Shown piece after piece: positions 33,932-45,317 of a DNA stretch of 64,000 bases (position 1 is the first letter of the stretch; each line of letters begins with the position of its first letter). The stretch comes from Archivesica marissinica (Eukaryota > Mollusca > Bivalvia > Venerida > Vesicomyidae): NCBI GenBank assembly GCA_014843695.1, contig CM026404.1:8350433-8414432 (forward strand), in the 5' to 3' direction. The position numbers and the translations under genes were made by a program. Under the pieces are notes generated by a model, which was not told the origin of the DNA, did not search any database, and was given only the letters and a program-made list of their open reading frames with translations.

Positions 33932-34078
33932 ACAAGATCATCACATTACTGTATGGGGTCTCCACCAAAAGGTACAGGGCCACCATCAGTGTGAAATGTG
34001 TCAGTACAGGATCATCACATTACTGTACGGGGTCTCCACCAACAGGTACAGGGCCACCATCAGTGTGAAATGTGTCAC
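33932..34078. repeat. Tandem duplication, about 75 bp x 2
   Basis: The segment GATCATCACATTACTGTA-GGGGTCTCCACCAA through AGTGTGAAATGTGTCA occurs twice in a row with two or three differences. Confidence 0.93.
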
Positions 34079-34889
34079 CCAATGTATCGAATTATATACT
34101 ATCTAACCACGGAAGCGTGTGCTTAAAGCTCATTCAGGAAGAGGTAAATGTTCTGCGATACCATTCGAGAGACAATAATACCAACTCCTTTCTAAATGAC
34201 CAGTTTCAATTGCGAATAGCTTTTAAGCACTGATAATGAAGCGACAATGTGCTTTATAAACTCATATGTCACTTTGTGGGATGACACTCGGAGAGAAGAT
34301 ACGACATTATAGTTAATATCAGACTATTTACTGCCGGAGTAGTTATCCGTAATAGGTTTAGCTGTATCTACAGTGTCTGTAAAATACTCGATAGCAATAG
34401 AAATACATTCACGGTGGAGACATGTCTCTGCATATAAAGTAGTGAAACAGACTTAATGGAAAGTTTGGTAAGTCTAATTTCGCAAACATAAATAGACCAG
34501 TTTGGTCCATGAGACAATACTAATTACAAAACATTTACACATTGCTACAGTCACAGGATTGGTGAACATGTTCACTGATATACGTTATTTATCAACAATA
34601 TTGTACATAATATACACAAATATACAGATCATCCTTGAAAGTACAACATATCAATCTGCGTTGGTTTAATTCACGTGTTTATATACATGTACGTAACTGT
34701 TCACACAATTCTTTCAGGGAGAAGGGAAACGCATTAATTTTGATATAATAAACTCATTTCTCAGCTTAAGCACATAAGCCTAAGTTGAAAAGTATTTTCG
34801 CATTTTCACTTTTAAAAATTAATTCAAAGAGAACGTTCGTTGCCAGCTACAATTAAATACAAACAAGTGTTTACCAATTGAAATGCTGA
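34079..34889. other. Spacer, nothing recognised
   Basis: No gene or repeat partner seen. Confidence 0.5.
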
Positions 34890-35046
34890 ATAAATTGGAA
34901 GGAATGTGCAAACAACTTAGATCCAGATTAGCCGCGGCGTCTGATCAGGATCTATGTTGTTTGCTATTCAGCCAAGTGCTTTAGCTCAACTATTCACTAT
35001 TCGTATAGCAAACAGCATATAGCCTGATCTGGCTCTATGCTGTTTG
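34890..35046. mobile_element. piggyBac-like MITE, degraded copy
   Basis: Shares AATAAATT...TGTGCAAACAAC, CCGCGGCGTCTGATCAGGAT and CTATGTTGTTTGCTATTC with 17032-17269. The hairpin is at 34908-34964. A second hairpin-like half lies at 35005-35046 (GCAAACAGCATATAGCC / complement). The TTAA-bounded ends are not clear. Confidence 0.78.
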
Positions 35047-35204
35047 CGAAAACATATGTTGTTGTGATAAGCATTTTCAGGATTAATAATAAAGGATTAA
35101 TAATAAAAATCACCAATGTTCGCTCATACCCATTTTAGTTGGATAACCCGCCTTTATCATGGTAATTGATGCTAAGTATTCCAGATGTACATATTGACAC
35201 TCCA

Positions 35205-35408
35205 AATTGGTGTGTCGATATATTTCAAGTGAGGAAGCTATCCAGATGGCTTGCGGAAGTTCGGTGGTTCTACCCGGTTGCTCGTTTTGTTCATTAAATA
35301 CTGCGCGGATGAGTACATGGGTCTTCCGCCATCCTCCATCAGTGATAGCTGGGGAGTTGTCATGTGACTGTCGGTGCGACTTTAAACCCCCAAAAAAGGA
35401 AACAAACA
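35205..35408 (+). mobile_element. SINE-D copy 2, partial
   Basis: TTTCAAGTGAGGAAGCTATC, CAGATGGCTTGCGGAAGTTC, GGTGGTTCTACCCGGTTGC, GGAGTTGTCATGTGACTGTC and GGTGCGACTTTAAACCCC. The head is not preserved. Confidence 0.75.
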
Positions 35409-35440
35409 TATTGTCATATCACTGAAACGTTGGACATGGG

Positions 35441-35583
35441 TGTAAAGTAAAAAAGTAAAAGTAAAGTGTTTGTTTATTATAGTGTCACCCCTATTTAAAG
35501 GGCCAGTCATTTCTGACTTATGAGACACCTCTATTTTTTTATGAACATCAGTACTTCCAGAATCCTATGCTTGTGTATGTAAA
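35441..35583 (-). mobile_element. SINE-H copy 2, 3' part
   Basis: AAAGTAAAAGTAAAGTGTTT tail, TTATTATAGTGTCACC, then AAAGGGCCAGTCATTTCTGA and GAGACACCTCT, matching the reverse of 38200-38274. Confidence 0.75.
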
Positions 35584-36483
35584 CATTGATGTAAGTTACT
35601 TCCTAATTTTAGGAATTCTTGTGAACAGCTGTAACCAAACACTTGTTTTCAAATATACAAATATTCCACATGGATTTGTAATAAAACGTTTGTTATTCCC
35701 TCTCTGACTGTCCAGCATACGACATGTACCAATGTACAAACACGTATGTAGACCGGGGAGTTTATAGATATGACAAACTCTGGTTGTTTCCGTATGTTCG
35801 TATATATGGATATACAGAGCCAGAGTCCGGCTATCAGCTGATACATATATTATATATATGTATAAAGTTACTAGTATAGTATATATTAACGTAAACAGGA
35901 TAGCTTTGCAACGTATCCGTTTGACTAGTAGAGATAGAGTGTGGGATAAGGGTCTTGAACAAGTTAGTTGGAAAGTGCACCTAATTAGTTGAGTTAGTTC
36001 ACTCATTCACACATCTGACCTGATTGTCACTCACAATCACTCACCCATAATACTTTATACACAATAGTAGTGAAGACTAGTATATATTATACAAAGACAT
36101 AGTATGGGACCAGGCTATATAATTATGATATGATTCAGACCAGTGATTTTATTAGGCCATATAGGGAAACTATTGGGTGGTACGCTTGCAGCAGGGTTTG
36201 GAAACATTATAATGTACATGTACTAAATATCAATAATTAGTTCCCTTTAACATAAATATGACATGGGTTACACGTACATACAAATGCTATTTCGATATTG
36301 GTAGATATTTATATTTCGATGGTCAGCTCAGTTTTCAGTTGAGAGGTCATCTAGTAGCTTTACAAACGTCACTGCAAGAGTGCATGTGAGAGTGTAAACG
36401 ACGAGTGGGCACCATGCTATTAGAGCTTTGGAGGTTTTCATCTTTACTACTATAGCATCTACATGTATGTACACTATATACAA
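35584..36483. other. Spacer, no gene supported
   Basis: A 136-codon minus frame (35596-36006) is low in complexity (YIYI, IYTI runs) with no domain. I regard it as chance. Confidence 0.4.
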
Positions 36484-36650
36484 AGAGGGCCTCCATGGCC
36501 GAGTGGTTAAGGCCGGTGACTTGTATTCACTTGCCCCATCACCACTGTAAATTCGAATCACAATCGAGATGGTGTAGACATTTTCTATGTGAAGATCCTA
36601 TCCAGCATGGCTTGCTTGGGGCTAATTTGAAACATATGCTCAAACATTTT
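36484..36650 (+). mobile_element. tRNA-headed SINE fragment (SINE-D-like)
   Basis: GGGCCTCCATGGCCGAGTGG / TTAAGGCCGGTGACTTG is a clear A-box type head. The B box is decayed (AATTCGAATCAC). It then reads GATCCTATCCAGCATGGCTT. It lies 30 bp before SINE-C copy 3. Confidence 0.7.
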
Positions 36651-36678
36651 CAATTTAGAAAAGGCTGAATTAGGATGT

Positions 36679-36976
36679 GTGTGTGCTTTACGTTTATTTA
36701 TCGTCGTTACCGGTTACCCATATGAGCGACGCCTCCTGAAGAGATTAGTCATTTTAGATTTTTGAGGATAGTGCAATGATACAGAAAGAGACCCAATACA
36801 GAGTCTCCTCTGGATCTTTTACGTGCACGGTGTAAAGCACCGACACGAGACCTCGGTTTAACGTCCCATCTGAAAGAATGTTAATTTTATTAGGGTCAGA
36901 TGGGGGATCGAACCTGCGATCCCTGGATTACCAGTCCAGCGTGTTACCACTGGGCTACAGATCCGTATGTAGTAGG
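36679..36976 (-). mobile_element. SINE-C copy 3, full length with 10-bp target-site duplication
   Basis: Reverse of the reference: TTTACGTTTATTTATCGTCG, CCATATGAGCGACGCCTCCT, GAGACCTCGGTTTAACGTCC, B box GGGGATCGAACCTGCG and head ending GGGCTACAGATCCG. ATTAGGATGT flanks it at 36669-36678 and 36977-36986. Confidence 0.95.
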
Positions 36977-38026
36977 ATTAGGATGTTTTTGATTGACATA
37001 TATCTAAGTTCCTGGCTGAAAGTATAAAATGTCCGGAAAGTATAATATAGCAATATATCAAACACATCAGTAGTAATAATATACATACCAATTTAGTGAA
37101 CGTAAATTTGTATATAAAATAATGACACCCGTAATAGGCCCAGCTTTTATGAAACACCCTGTACAAGCAAATTACACATAGTGTCTCCATAGCAAATGTC
37201 CATGTCACAATACATAGTTATTTCTTTATACCAATTACAAGATACTTATACAGTTATTAAAAGTATTATAATCTCCCTATGCAATATTATACATACACAC
37301 TTGTCCATTCAACAGTAAACCACCCTTTTGGAAGGGCCGTTTTCTAATGTTGGTTATAACATGTGGCCCGACCCTTTTGCAATGATACACACATGTATGT
37401 ATGCATCTTATACATTGTTAATTTCTATTCTGTATCATGCATGTATGTCAACTGTACTGTTTAATATGCATATGCAATAAAATATGGTTGAATCAATAAA
37501 CCAACAGCTTTGCAATAATGATATGGTTATAAAACGCAGAAACGTTTCAAAACATCTATCAACCTCTACTGATCTAACTCTAAAACTAATTAGCAGTTAC
37601 TTCTTCAAATGAATAAGATACGCACACGAAATTAAACAAATCTGGCGATGAAATAAAGCATTGTCACAACACAATTTGTAATAACGACGCAATTTGTAAT
37701 AGATAACTTATAATGGTGTACAACAACACATATTGGCAACAATTCTTATCAGAGATACAGCATTAAAGATTATTAACTATTTTTCTGATCGAATACTAAC
37801 TTGTTCAGAAAATTATATAATGAAACTGTCTAAAAGAGAATCAGACTAGACATATTCTAATTGGAAATGGATTTCCTCTACGAATACTAGTACATTACAA
37901 AACTGGCAATTACAGTATTCTATTGGTAGTTTCTATAAGTGTGAATATTTTCGTGCTCGCACTCTCGCTACTTAACAAATGGTCACATTGCTGCTATTTC
38001 CTGTTGGCCTTTATGTTAATTAATAA
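36977..38026. other. AT-rich spacer, nothing recognised
   Basis: Two close copies of ACGCAATTTGTAATA-like sequence near 37670-37700; no gene. Confidence 0.5.
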
Positions 38027-38274
38027 TAACACAGTGGCACTACAAATTGGTTCGAACCTCGTCATGGGTTCATTCTGATATGGCCTGTTGGTGAGCCGCC
38101 ATCTAGTTAACTATAATGGTTTACCGGTTGCCTATCAGCAAGGCGCCTGACCTTCAATGATATGATTCGGGAAGTACTGATACATAAGTACATAAGAGGT
38201 TTCTCAGAAGTCCGAAATGACTGGCCCTTTTAATAGTTGAGACTATAATAAACAACCACTTTACTTTACTTTTA
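38027..38274 (+). mobile_element. SINE-H copy 3
   Basis: Degraded head with ACACAGTGGCAC and B box GGTTCGAACCTCG, then TCATTCTGATATGGCC, GGTGAGCCGCC, ATTCGGGAAGTACTGATA, CGAAATGACTGGCCCTTTTA and the tail TAAACAACCACTTTAC-TTTACTTTTA. It is the least interrupted copy of the family. Confidence 0.8.
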
Positions 38275-38459
38275 TTTGTCGTCTTCCTGTGTGGGTGGTA
38301 CTATTGGCAGTAGTGTTGAATCGGCACCTTTACTTTTTACTTTGGCGATTTGTTTTGCGCTGGAATGTTTTGACGGATTCTGCGACCTCTTTCACTCTGA
38401 CAAAATGCCAGCAATATATAACACATATCAAGTAGCCTAGCAACTCGAAACACGGACCA

Positions 38460-38594
38460 GAGGTTATAAGGCTTTTCTCAGATCTTAAACTGGAGCTGGA
38501 GAGAGTTGCTTGGTTAGGTCTGAGGTTTGCATTTGCCTCAACCAATCGGGCGATCGAGATTGAGTTTAAGATTGGAGAAAAGCTATACAACCTC
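38460..38594. mobile_element. MITE-J copy 1
   Basis: GAGGTTATAAGGCTTTTCTC at the left and GGAGAAAAGCTATACAACCTC at the right form imperfect inverted ends. The interior contains AACCAATCGGGCGATCGAGA. Relatives are at 41938-42071 and 58134-58257. Confidence 0.8.
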
Positions 38595-38894
38595 CAGATA
38601 TGAACGTTTCAACTCCACACATTCATTATTAAACACTGGCAATATACATTTTGTTTGATCATTGCGTATTTTTTCTAAACGATTATTTCCGCTTATAGCT
38701 TGCATGCTAATGCATGCGATTATAATGGTATAGGTGGCATAACGAAATTGCTGCTGGCTATATACAGACCGTGCACTATCTGGGAAATCAGGTAGTTATA
38801 GGGAACTATACAGGCAAACACTAATTCAACGGTTATTGAACACGACTTTATACTATGAGGTAGAGAAATTGGCGAATGACCTAGTCAGAGTCAG

Positions 38895-39140
38895 TCTGAT
38901 GTGTGTTTGCTTGCTTGCTTGTGTGCTTGTTTCTTCGGGTAGTACGCCTTCATCAGCACCATTGTGTGCTATACCGAGACAGCGGGCACTTTACCTAACA
39001 ACATCTTTCCTTGGCAGGCTCTAGTGGTTAACCAGTACTTGGTGCACCAACCTTCGTATGATCTGCCAACCTTTTCATATAAACAGACACGGCCTGAGCG
39101 GGGCTCGAACCCGTGACCATCAGTGATGTATATACGGAAC
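38895..39140 (-). mobile_element. SINE-E copy 4, with head
   Basis: In reverse: a TTTGCTTGCTTGCTTGTGTG tail, TCATCAGCACCATTGTGTGC, CTTGGCAGGCTCTAGTGGTT, AACCAGTACTTGGTGCACC, then the head with B box GGGGCTCGAACCCGTGACC. It is nearly complete. Confidence 0.82.
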
Positions 39141-39864
39141 GAAACATCTACTAATAGCAGCCAGCAGGTACTTAACACTGTTAATAGAGATTACGCAATA
39201 CAATTTCAATAGTTTATAAACAAAAAGCAATTTTAGAATAAACGAAACAGCCACTAGAAAAAAGATAATTAGTTCTCGTACCAAGAGAATTTCTGTCACC
39301 ATCAATTATAACATTAGCTCTAAAAAAAATATTGGACGTTTCTACGAAAATGACTAAGGAGATAAACTATATAAGCTCTGCGTCAGTTTTTAATCCTTTC
39401 CTATTCTTTGTTTTGTGTACATGTATTGCTTTGTGAATGTATATATTGCAATAAATATGTTTAAACCAAAACGCGACTTCTATCGGTGCGCATGTATATA
39501 TATATATATATATGTATGTATATTCTAATTCGTACCTGATCTATAGTTGTGTTTATAATTATGTTCTGTACTTTTGTATCTTTCTTGATGATTGTATGTA
39601 ACTCTTCAGAAATGGAGGAATAAAAGATAATATATATATAGAGCTGAAGAATGAACGAATAAAAGAAAGAAACACATTCATTATCTAGCAAATTAGTGGT
39701 ATACATATATATATATTTCTTTATTTATACTAATCGTCATTAAGGTCCTCTTAAAATGTTAAGACTATAACATAAATGTATACATTAATATTAGCCAAAG
39801 TACATAGTTATGCCATGCAATATACATGTACATTGTTGTACAAGGTAGCTTAAACAACAGCATA
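39141..39864. other. Spacer with small (TA)n
   Basis: A (TA)n run of about 20 bp near 39493-39513; nothing else recognised. Confidence 0.5.
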
Positions 39865-40086
39865 GCATGGCTGTCCGATTAGCGCAGTGGTTAGCACGCT
39901 CGCTTCTCATCAATGCGACCCGGGTCCGATGGTACGGTGGTCGCCAGATCGGACAGGTGCGTTTTCACCGGGTTACTCCGGTTTCCTCCCTCACGTTTAC
40001 GCTTTCATCCGCGCCAACGAGAGTGATTAATAAATAACGTGTTAACGTTTGTTTTGCAATCGTTGTAAAATAAATAAAGTTTGAAC
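39865..40086 (+). mobile_element. SINE-A copy 6, full length with 14-bp target-site duplication
   Basis: TAAACAACAGCATA at 39851-39864 is repeated at 40087-40100. Head CTGTCCGATTAGCGCAGTGG-TTAGCACGC, weak B box GGGTCCGATGG, CGCCAGATCGGACAGGTGCG, ACTCCGGTTTCCTCCCTC, CGCCAACGAGAGTGATTAAT and tail AAAATAAATAAAGTTTGAAC. This is the reference copy for the family here. Confidence 0.95.
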
Positions 40087-40257
40087 TAAACAACAGCATA
40101 AATAAATCAGGTAATTTGATCTAAATATAAAACAACATAAGCATTTACAATCATTATATAACAGTATTTCGATTAAAAAGTTGGTTTGTGACTCTATACA
40201 GCAAACACTTTAATAATGATTTAATGTGTGAACAAATAACAGTGTCATGTGAAAATG

Positions 40258-40545
40258 TTGTGCGTTGTTGTTGATGTGCGTTGTTGTTGATGTGCGCTGT
40301 TTCCGATGTGCGTTGTTTTCGATGTGCGCTGCTGTTGATGTGCGTTGTTTTTGATGTGCGTTGTTGTTGATGTTGTTGTTGTTGTTGTGCGTTGTTGTTG
40401 ATGTGCGTTGTTGTTGATGTGCGTTGTTTTTGATGTGCGTTGTTTTTGATGTTGTTGTTGTTGTTGTTGTTGTGCGTTGTTGTTGATGTGCGTTGTTGTT
40501 GATGTGCGTTGTTTTTGATGTGCGTTGTTGTCGATGTGTGAACAA
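40258..40545 (+). repeat. 16-bp GTGCGTTGTTGTTGAT array
   Basis: Irregular tandem copies of GTGCGTTGTTGTTGAT with changes to GTTTTTGAT, GCTGTTTCCGAT and extended GTT runs, about 17 units. The minus-strand Asn/Thr/His-rich frames are by-products. Confidence 0.92.
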
Positions 40546-40814
40546 TAACTAGCCTCATATGAAAGTAAACAAGATTATCTGCTTCGATCGTCACAATTTC
40601 CACGATTTAGTTCTGTGCACAGTAAAGTCCTAACATTTCATATCACAAACACGTGCGCCCACTAGCTAGACTCTTCTTCTGTATTGACACCTCATACAAT
40701 TAATTGGCTCTCATTACATCGAGTACATCAAGGATATCACCAAATCCGAGAAAAAGGAACTATATCCTGACGTTTTTCTGCCAGACAGTGTAAAGGTCAT
40801 AGGTTGTGACCTGC

Positions 40815-41800
40815 TCTTATATAGCAGTATGTCGATTAAAAGGTTGATGCATCACAGACTGGAAATCTGAATTTAGCCGTATTTCAATACGAGTTTTGTC
40901 AGTGGAAGTCACTGCTATTGAACAGCCATCTGCAAATAATCTAGTAGAACTGTAAAACGTGTAAGGAACGCCGTTCACGTAGATTAGAAACAATAGCGGC
41001 ACTAACACTGAGCCCTGAGGTACCCCGGTAGTAATGCATTTTGTTTCAAAGAAAGATGAATCAGTAAGTACTCGTTATTTTATATTACTTAAATAATGTT
41101 CAATGCCACCTTCTAAATCACCAGTTAGACCGTATTCATTTAATTTAAACAGCAATACAGAGTGCCAAACCACCATCAATAAATTCAGTAATGCAAGTAA
41201 TTTGTTTTTCATCATACATTTTGCATTTTAGTGCATGTCCGGGTAAAAGTCAAGACGTGTAGTTATAAATGAGGTCAATAGCATGAAGATAGTTGTACAG
41301 ATAATTACTCGATCCATAACTTTACCCAGATAACTATCTAATGATATCGGTCGATTGTGTGTGTTTTATGTTTATTAATCGTCGCTACCGGTTGCCCATA
41401 TGAGCGACGCCTCCTGAAGAGATTAGTCATTTTAGATTTTTGGAGGATAGTGCAATGATACAGACAGAGACACCTTCCAGAATCTCCTCTGGTTGTTTTA
41501 CAGTCACGGTGTAAAGCACCGACACGAAACCTCGGTTTAACGTCCCATCTGAAAGACTGTTAACTTTATTAGGGTCAGACGGGGGATCGAACCTGCGATC
41601 CCTGGATTACCAGTCTGTTATCGGTCGATAGTTTAAAGGAACATCTGTATTACCCTTTTTAAATAGAGGCATAACCTGTGCTAATTTAAAACAATTTGTA
41701 AACGATCGATTAAATAAAAGAGCAAGAGGTCGGTTAATTGCATTACATGATTCTGCATACGATCACTTACTTTGTCTGGAACACTTGATATTTAGGATTT
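40815..41800 (-). pseudogene. LINE reverse transcriptase remnant, split by SINE-C
   Basis: Minus-strand pieces of a non-LTR (jockey/CR1-like) reverse transcriptase in the correct order. RPLALLFNRSF, KLAQVMPLFKKG and NYRPI lie at about 41760-41625. A frame-broken middle follows (41340-41050). Then come GVPQGSVLVPLLFLIYVN (about 41030-40977) and LFADGCSIAV (about 40940-40912). The catalytic FADD box reads FADG, so the second Asp is lost. Several stops and frameshifts are present. A SINE-C sits exactly after the NYRPI motif. No endonuclease or 3' part was found. Confidence 0.85.
41356..41618 (-). mobile_element. SINE-C copy 4, inserted in LINE, 11-bp target-site duplication
   Basis: TATCGGTCGAT at 41345-41355 and 41619-41629 brackets the element. 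It has the usual tail GGTTGCCCATATGAGCGACG and the B-box region GGGGATCGAACCTGCGATCC. It stops at GGATTACCAG, so the first part of the tRNA head is missing (5' truncation on insertion). Confidence 0.95.
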
Positions 41801-41937
41801 AAAAGGTCAGACAAATCCTGTTCAATACTATTAATATCAACTAGCATTTGTTTTGGACAGCCTTTTGTGTCAGTCTATCATATTTACAAGGAAACGTACG
41901 TATTTCTGAATCCTGCCAAGGGTTATAACCTGGGATG

Positions 41938-42071
41938 GAGGTTATAAAACTTTTCTCCAATCTCAAAACTCAATCTCAAGTCTGGTTGGTTCAGTTGACA
42001 TTAACACTCAGAATCAACCAATCAGATCATTTGAGCTTGAGTTTGAGATCTGAGAAACGTTTTATAACCTC
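41938..42071. mobile_element. MITE-J copy 2
   Basis: GAGGTTATAAAACTTTTCTC at the left, GAGAAACGTTTTATAACCTC at the right (good inverted repeats), interior CAATCTCAAAACTCAATCTC and AACCAATCAGATCATTTGAG. The clearest copy, 134 bp. Confidence 0.87.
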
Positions 42072-42361
42072 GGGGCCTGGTCTCACTGTTGCATAATACG
42101 TTGGAATGCATGTCTTGGAGAAATCGAAACATGTATCGGTAAACATTTGATACGCATTGTAAATTGTTTGTTTGTGCTTTGAGCTTAACATCTTACCAAC
42201 AACGTACAACATATGGCGAAAGAGGTAACCATATAAGCAAGTTACTTTCTCCTCAATCCTACATGTATTTTCTTATTGTGATCATTATACTATGTATATT
42301 CATTGAAATAAAATATTGTTTAAACTAACATATGGCGACTCGCAGCCAGCTATTATTTGTG

Positions 42362-42575
42362 GAGAAAGACCTCGGGTGCCCCTCCGAGCAATATTTTAGG
42401 CACGGATGGGAAATCCCTGGTAGAACCACCGAACTAACAAACGAGCTGGATTGCTATCTCAAATGAAAGAATTCGATAACCCCACTCGTCAGTCCGGAAA
42501 CAAACCTATAACAGTGCGGCGCAAGTGGCTTGAAATCAACGACAGTAACCACTATGCCACAGAGGGCCACTTTCG
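42362..42575 (-). mobile_element. SINE-D copy 3
   Basis: Reverse: CCTGGTAGAACCACCGAACT, GAGCTGGATTGCTATCTC, CGGCGCAAGTGGCTTGAAAT, and the head ACAGTAACCACTATGCCACAG. Diverged from the other copies. Confidence 0.65.
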
Positions 42576-42985
42576 AAATTCTGTCACCGTATTTTATATC
42601 TGATTGCCCGTTATATTTAAAAATTAACATGAAACTTGATGATGGTTTCCTTTAACGGATGCAACGGCGTTATCACCGGATGTCTCATGGCAGAATGACA
42701 ATGACAAGCGTCAGCATATACGTTGCCTCTCATATCAGTTACCATTTCTAAATTACTAGTATTTAATAATTCAGTTTAGCCGATTGGTAGTTGTTAAGAT
42801 TGATTGATGGCATAACGAGTTTTTACACAAGCTAAATGCATTACCATGATTGCTGTTAACTAGTATGACATTTGGAGAAAATGACTTTCGTTTTCAGCAA
42901 GGATGGCTGGCTGACTCATCCTTTAAGAAAGGCATGATATGATTTCATATGCGAGACATATATGAAAAAGCGAAATGTGTAGTAC

Positions 42986-43916
42986 TATACTAGAGGACAT
43001 AGAAAACGCACACCTACATTATATGATTATTATTACATGAAAACGAAATACGAAGATATATCACAACTTGAGTACAAGACACAAACTGAACAACTAAAAA
43101 TATTCCAAAATGTTTAAAACTATGTGTTTATATAGTTATTGTTTTTCATGTAAAAACACACTTATCCGAAGTGTGCGTTTTCTATGTCCTCTAGTATAAA
43201 ACAAACTTATCCGAAGTGTGCGTTTTCTATGTCCTCTAGTATAAAACACACTTATCCGAAGTGTGCGTTTTCTATGTCCTCTAGTATAAAACACATTTAT
43301 CCGAAGTGTGCGTTTTCTATGTCCTCTAGTATAAAACACACTTATCCGAAGTGTGCGCTTTCTATGTCCTCTAGTATAAAACACACTTATCCGAAGTGTA
43401 CGTTTTCTATGTCCTCTAGTATAAAACACACTTATCCGAAGTGTGCGTTTTCTATGTCCTCTAGTATAAAACACACGTATCCGAAGTGTGCGCTTTCTAT
43501 GTCCTCTAGTATAAAACACACTTATCCGAAGTGTACGTTTTCTATGTCCTCTAGTATAAAACACACTTATCCGAAGTGTGCGTTTTCTATGTCCTCTAGT
43601 ATAAAACACACGTATCCGAAGTGTGCGTTTTCTATGTCCTCTAGTATAAAACACACGTATCCGAAGTGTGCGTTTTCTATGTCCTCTAGTATAAACACAC
43701 TTATCCGAAGTGTGCGTTTTCTATGTCCTCTAGTATAAAACACACTTATCCGAAGTGTGCGTTTTCTATGTCCTCTAGTATAAAACACCCTAACCGAAGT
43801 GTGCGTTTTCTATGTCCTCTAGTATAAAACACACTTATCCGAAGTGTGCGTTTTCTATGTCCTCTAGTATAAAACACACTTATCCGAAGTGTGCGTTTTC
43901 TATGTCCTCTAGTATA
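42986..43916 (+). mobile_element. MITE-Q copy 2, right end amplified to 17 units
   Basis: Single left terminus TATACTAGAGGACATAGAAA at 42986, interior from ATATGATTATTATTACATGA to TAGTTATTGTTTTTCATG matching copy 1. The right terminus GTGCGTTTTCTATGTCCTCT-AGTATA with its 19-bp subterminal AAACACACTTATCCGAAGT is then repeated every 45 bp, 17 times, to 43916. This is the mirror image of copy 1, where the left end is amplified. Non-coding; 45 being a multiple of three explains the long open frames. Confidence 0.95.
43150..43916 (+). repeat. 45-bp array made from the MITE-Q right end
   Basis: Seventeen units, nearly all 45 bp, with few substitutions (GTACG, GCGCTTTC, ACGTATCC). One unit lacks an A near 43693 and one is short with CACCCTAACCG near 43787. 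Low divergence indicates recent growth or homogenisation. Confidence 0.95.
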
Positions 43917-44561
43917 CATAGAACCTCCATATGGAATTGATAAATGCGCTAATATGTTCACCACTAATATATTACATAGTTATTTGCGGATGGTACAATA
44001 AATAAATATATATTATGACATATACAATTTGCAACTTATATAAATCAAATCATGATACGTACGTTCTGTAATACATTAGTCTATATATCAATGCTCACAA
44101 ACCTTTGTTATAGGACCGCCCCGTTATTCAATAATAATAGCCCTATTTCAGTCCCAAATGACACCAGAACTCCAGTAATAAGACCAGTTCTTCGGTGTGT
44201 CTAAAGTTATCATGGATGCATTCGGCCTCCACACACTTTAACAACACACTATATATATTTAATTCTCGAATGTGTTGTAGCATCTGTTATTATGTGTGTA
44301 CGTCGATGATATAGATTTTGGTAAAGCAGTTTTATGCAGTAAATCTACAATGAAGCCAGCCTTACCATGTCCTCAGAAATTGTCAGATAAAACCGAGCAG
44401 TAACAAAGACACAATTCTAACAATAGTTCGCAGATAAATATTGCACTTACTAATATAGTAGATATGTATTACACAAAAGAAACACATTAAATGTGTTACC
44501 GTGAAAAAGAAACCGTCCATCTCTTTTAAATGTGTATGACGGTATCCTATTTTATCTAAGT
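43917..44561. other. Spacer, nothing recognised
   Basis: No gene or repeat seen. Confidence 0.5.
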
Positions 44562-45262
44562 CTTCGTGATTTGTTTATGTCTTGCGACGTACATACCGTT
44601 TCCGAGAATGCCACATTTATCAAGAAAATAGCTTACGGTGGTTGGTGCACCAAATACTGGTTAACCACTAGAGCCTGTCCAGGAAAGGTATTGTTAGGTA
44701 AACCGGTCTCGGTATAGCACACAATGGTGCTGATGAAGGAGTAATACCCGAAGAAACAAACACACAAGCAAGCAAGCAAACACACATCAGACTCGATACA
44801 GCCCGTGCTGGTGTTGGTGAAGGCGTAAAACTCGTAGAAACAAACACACAAGCAAGCAAGCAAACGTCAGACTGACTAGGTCATTTACCAATTTCTCATA
44901 ATATAAACTTCGTGATTTGTTTATGTATTGCGACGTCAATACAGTTTCCGAGAATGCCACATTTATCAAGAAAATAGCTTACGGAGGTTGGTGCACAAAG
45001 TACTGGTTAACCACTAGAGCCTGTCCAGGAAAGGTGTTTTAGGTAAACAGCCGGCTGTCTCGATACAGCCCAAACTGGTGTTGGTGAAGGCGTAAGACAC
45101 GTAGAAACAAACAAACAATCACACAAGCAAACAAACAAACGTCAGACTGACACCAATTTCTCTACTTCATAATATAAACTTCGTGATTTGTTTACATATT
45201 GCAGCGTAGCGTACATACCGTTTCCGAGAATGCCACATTTATCAAGAAAATAGCTTATTGTT
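44562..45262 (+). repeat. Tandem duplication carrying SINE-E copies 5-7
   Basis: The block CTTCGTGATTTGTTTATG... CCGAGAATGCCACATTTATC-AAGAAAATAGCTTA starts at about 44562, 44908 and 45181. The first two blocks are followed by SINE-E bodies: 44631-44788 with a CAAACACACAAGCAAGC tail, a partial at 44795-44876, and 44986-45145. The third block ends without a SINE. The duplication therefore involved SINE plus flank and not three separate insertions. Confidence 0.88.
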
Positions 45263-45317
45263 AGTACTCTTTATAGTCACGATAGACAAATTCCAGAACA
45301 ATGGTATTATCCAATGT

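Noticed and set aside
35596..36006. 136-codon minus-strand open frame
   Set aside because: Low-complexity composition with hydrophobic Tyr/Ile runs from AT-rich sequence, no homologous family recognised.
40154..40842. Near-identical 26-bp stretches (CAGTATTTCGATTAAAAAGTTG and CAGTATGTCGATTAAAAGGTTG type) at about 40162 and 40825
   Set aside because: Too short to define a family; may be a remnant of the LINE or a coincidence.
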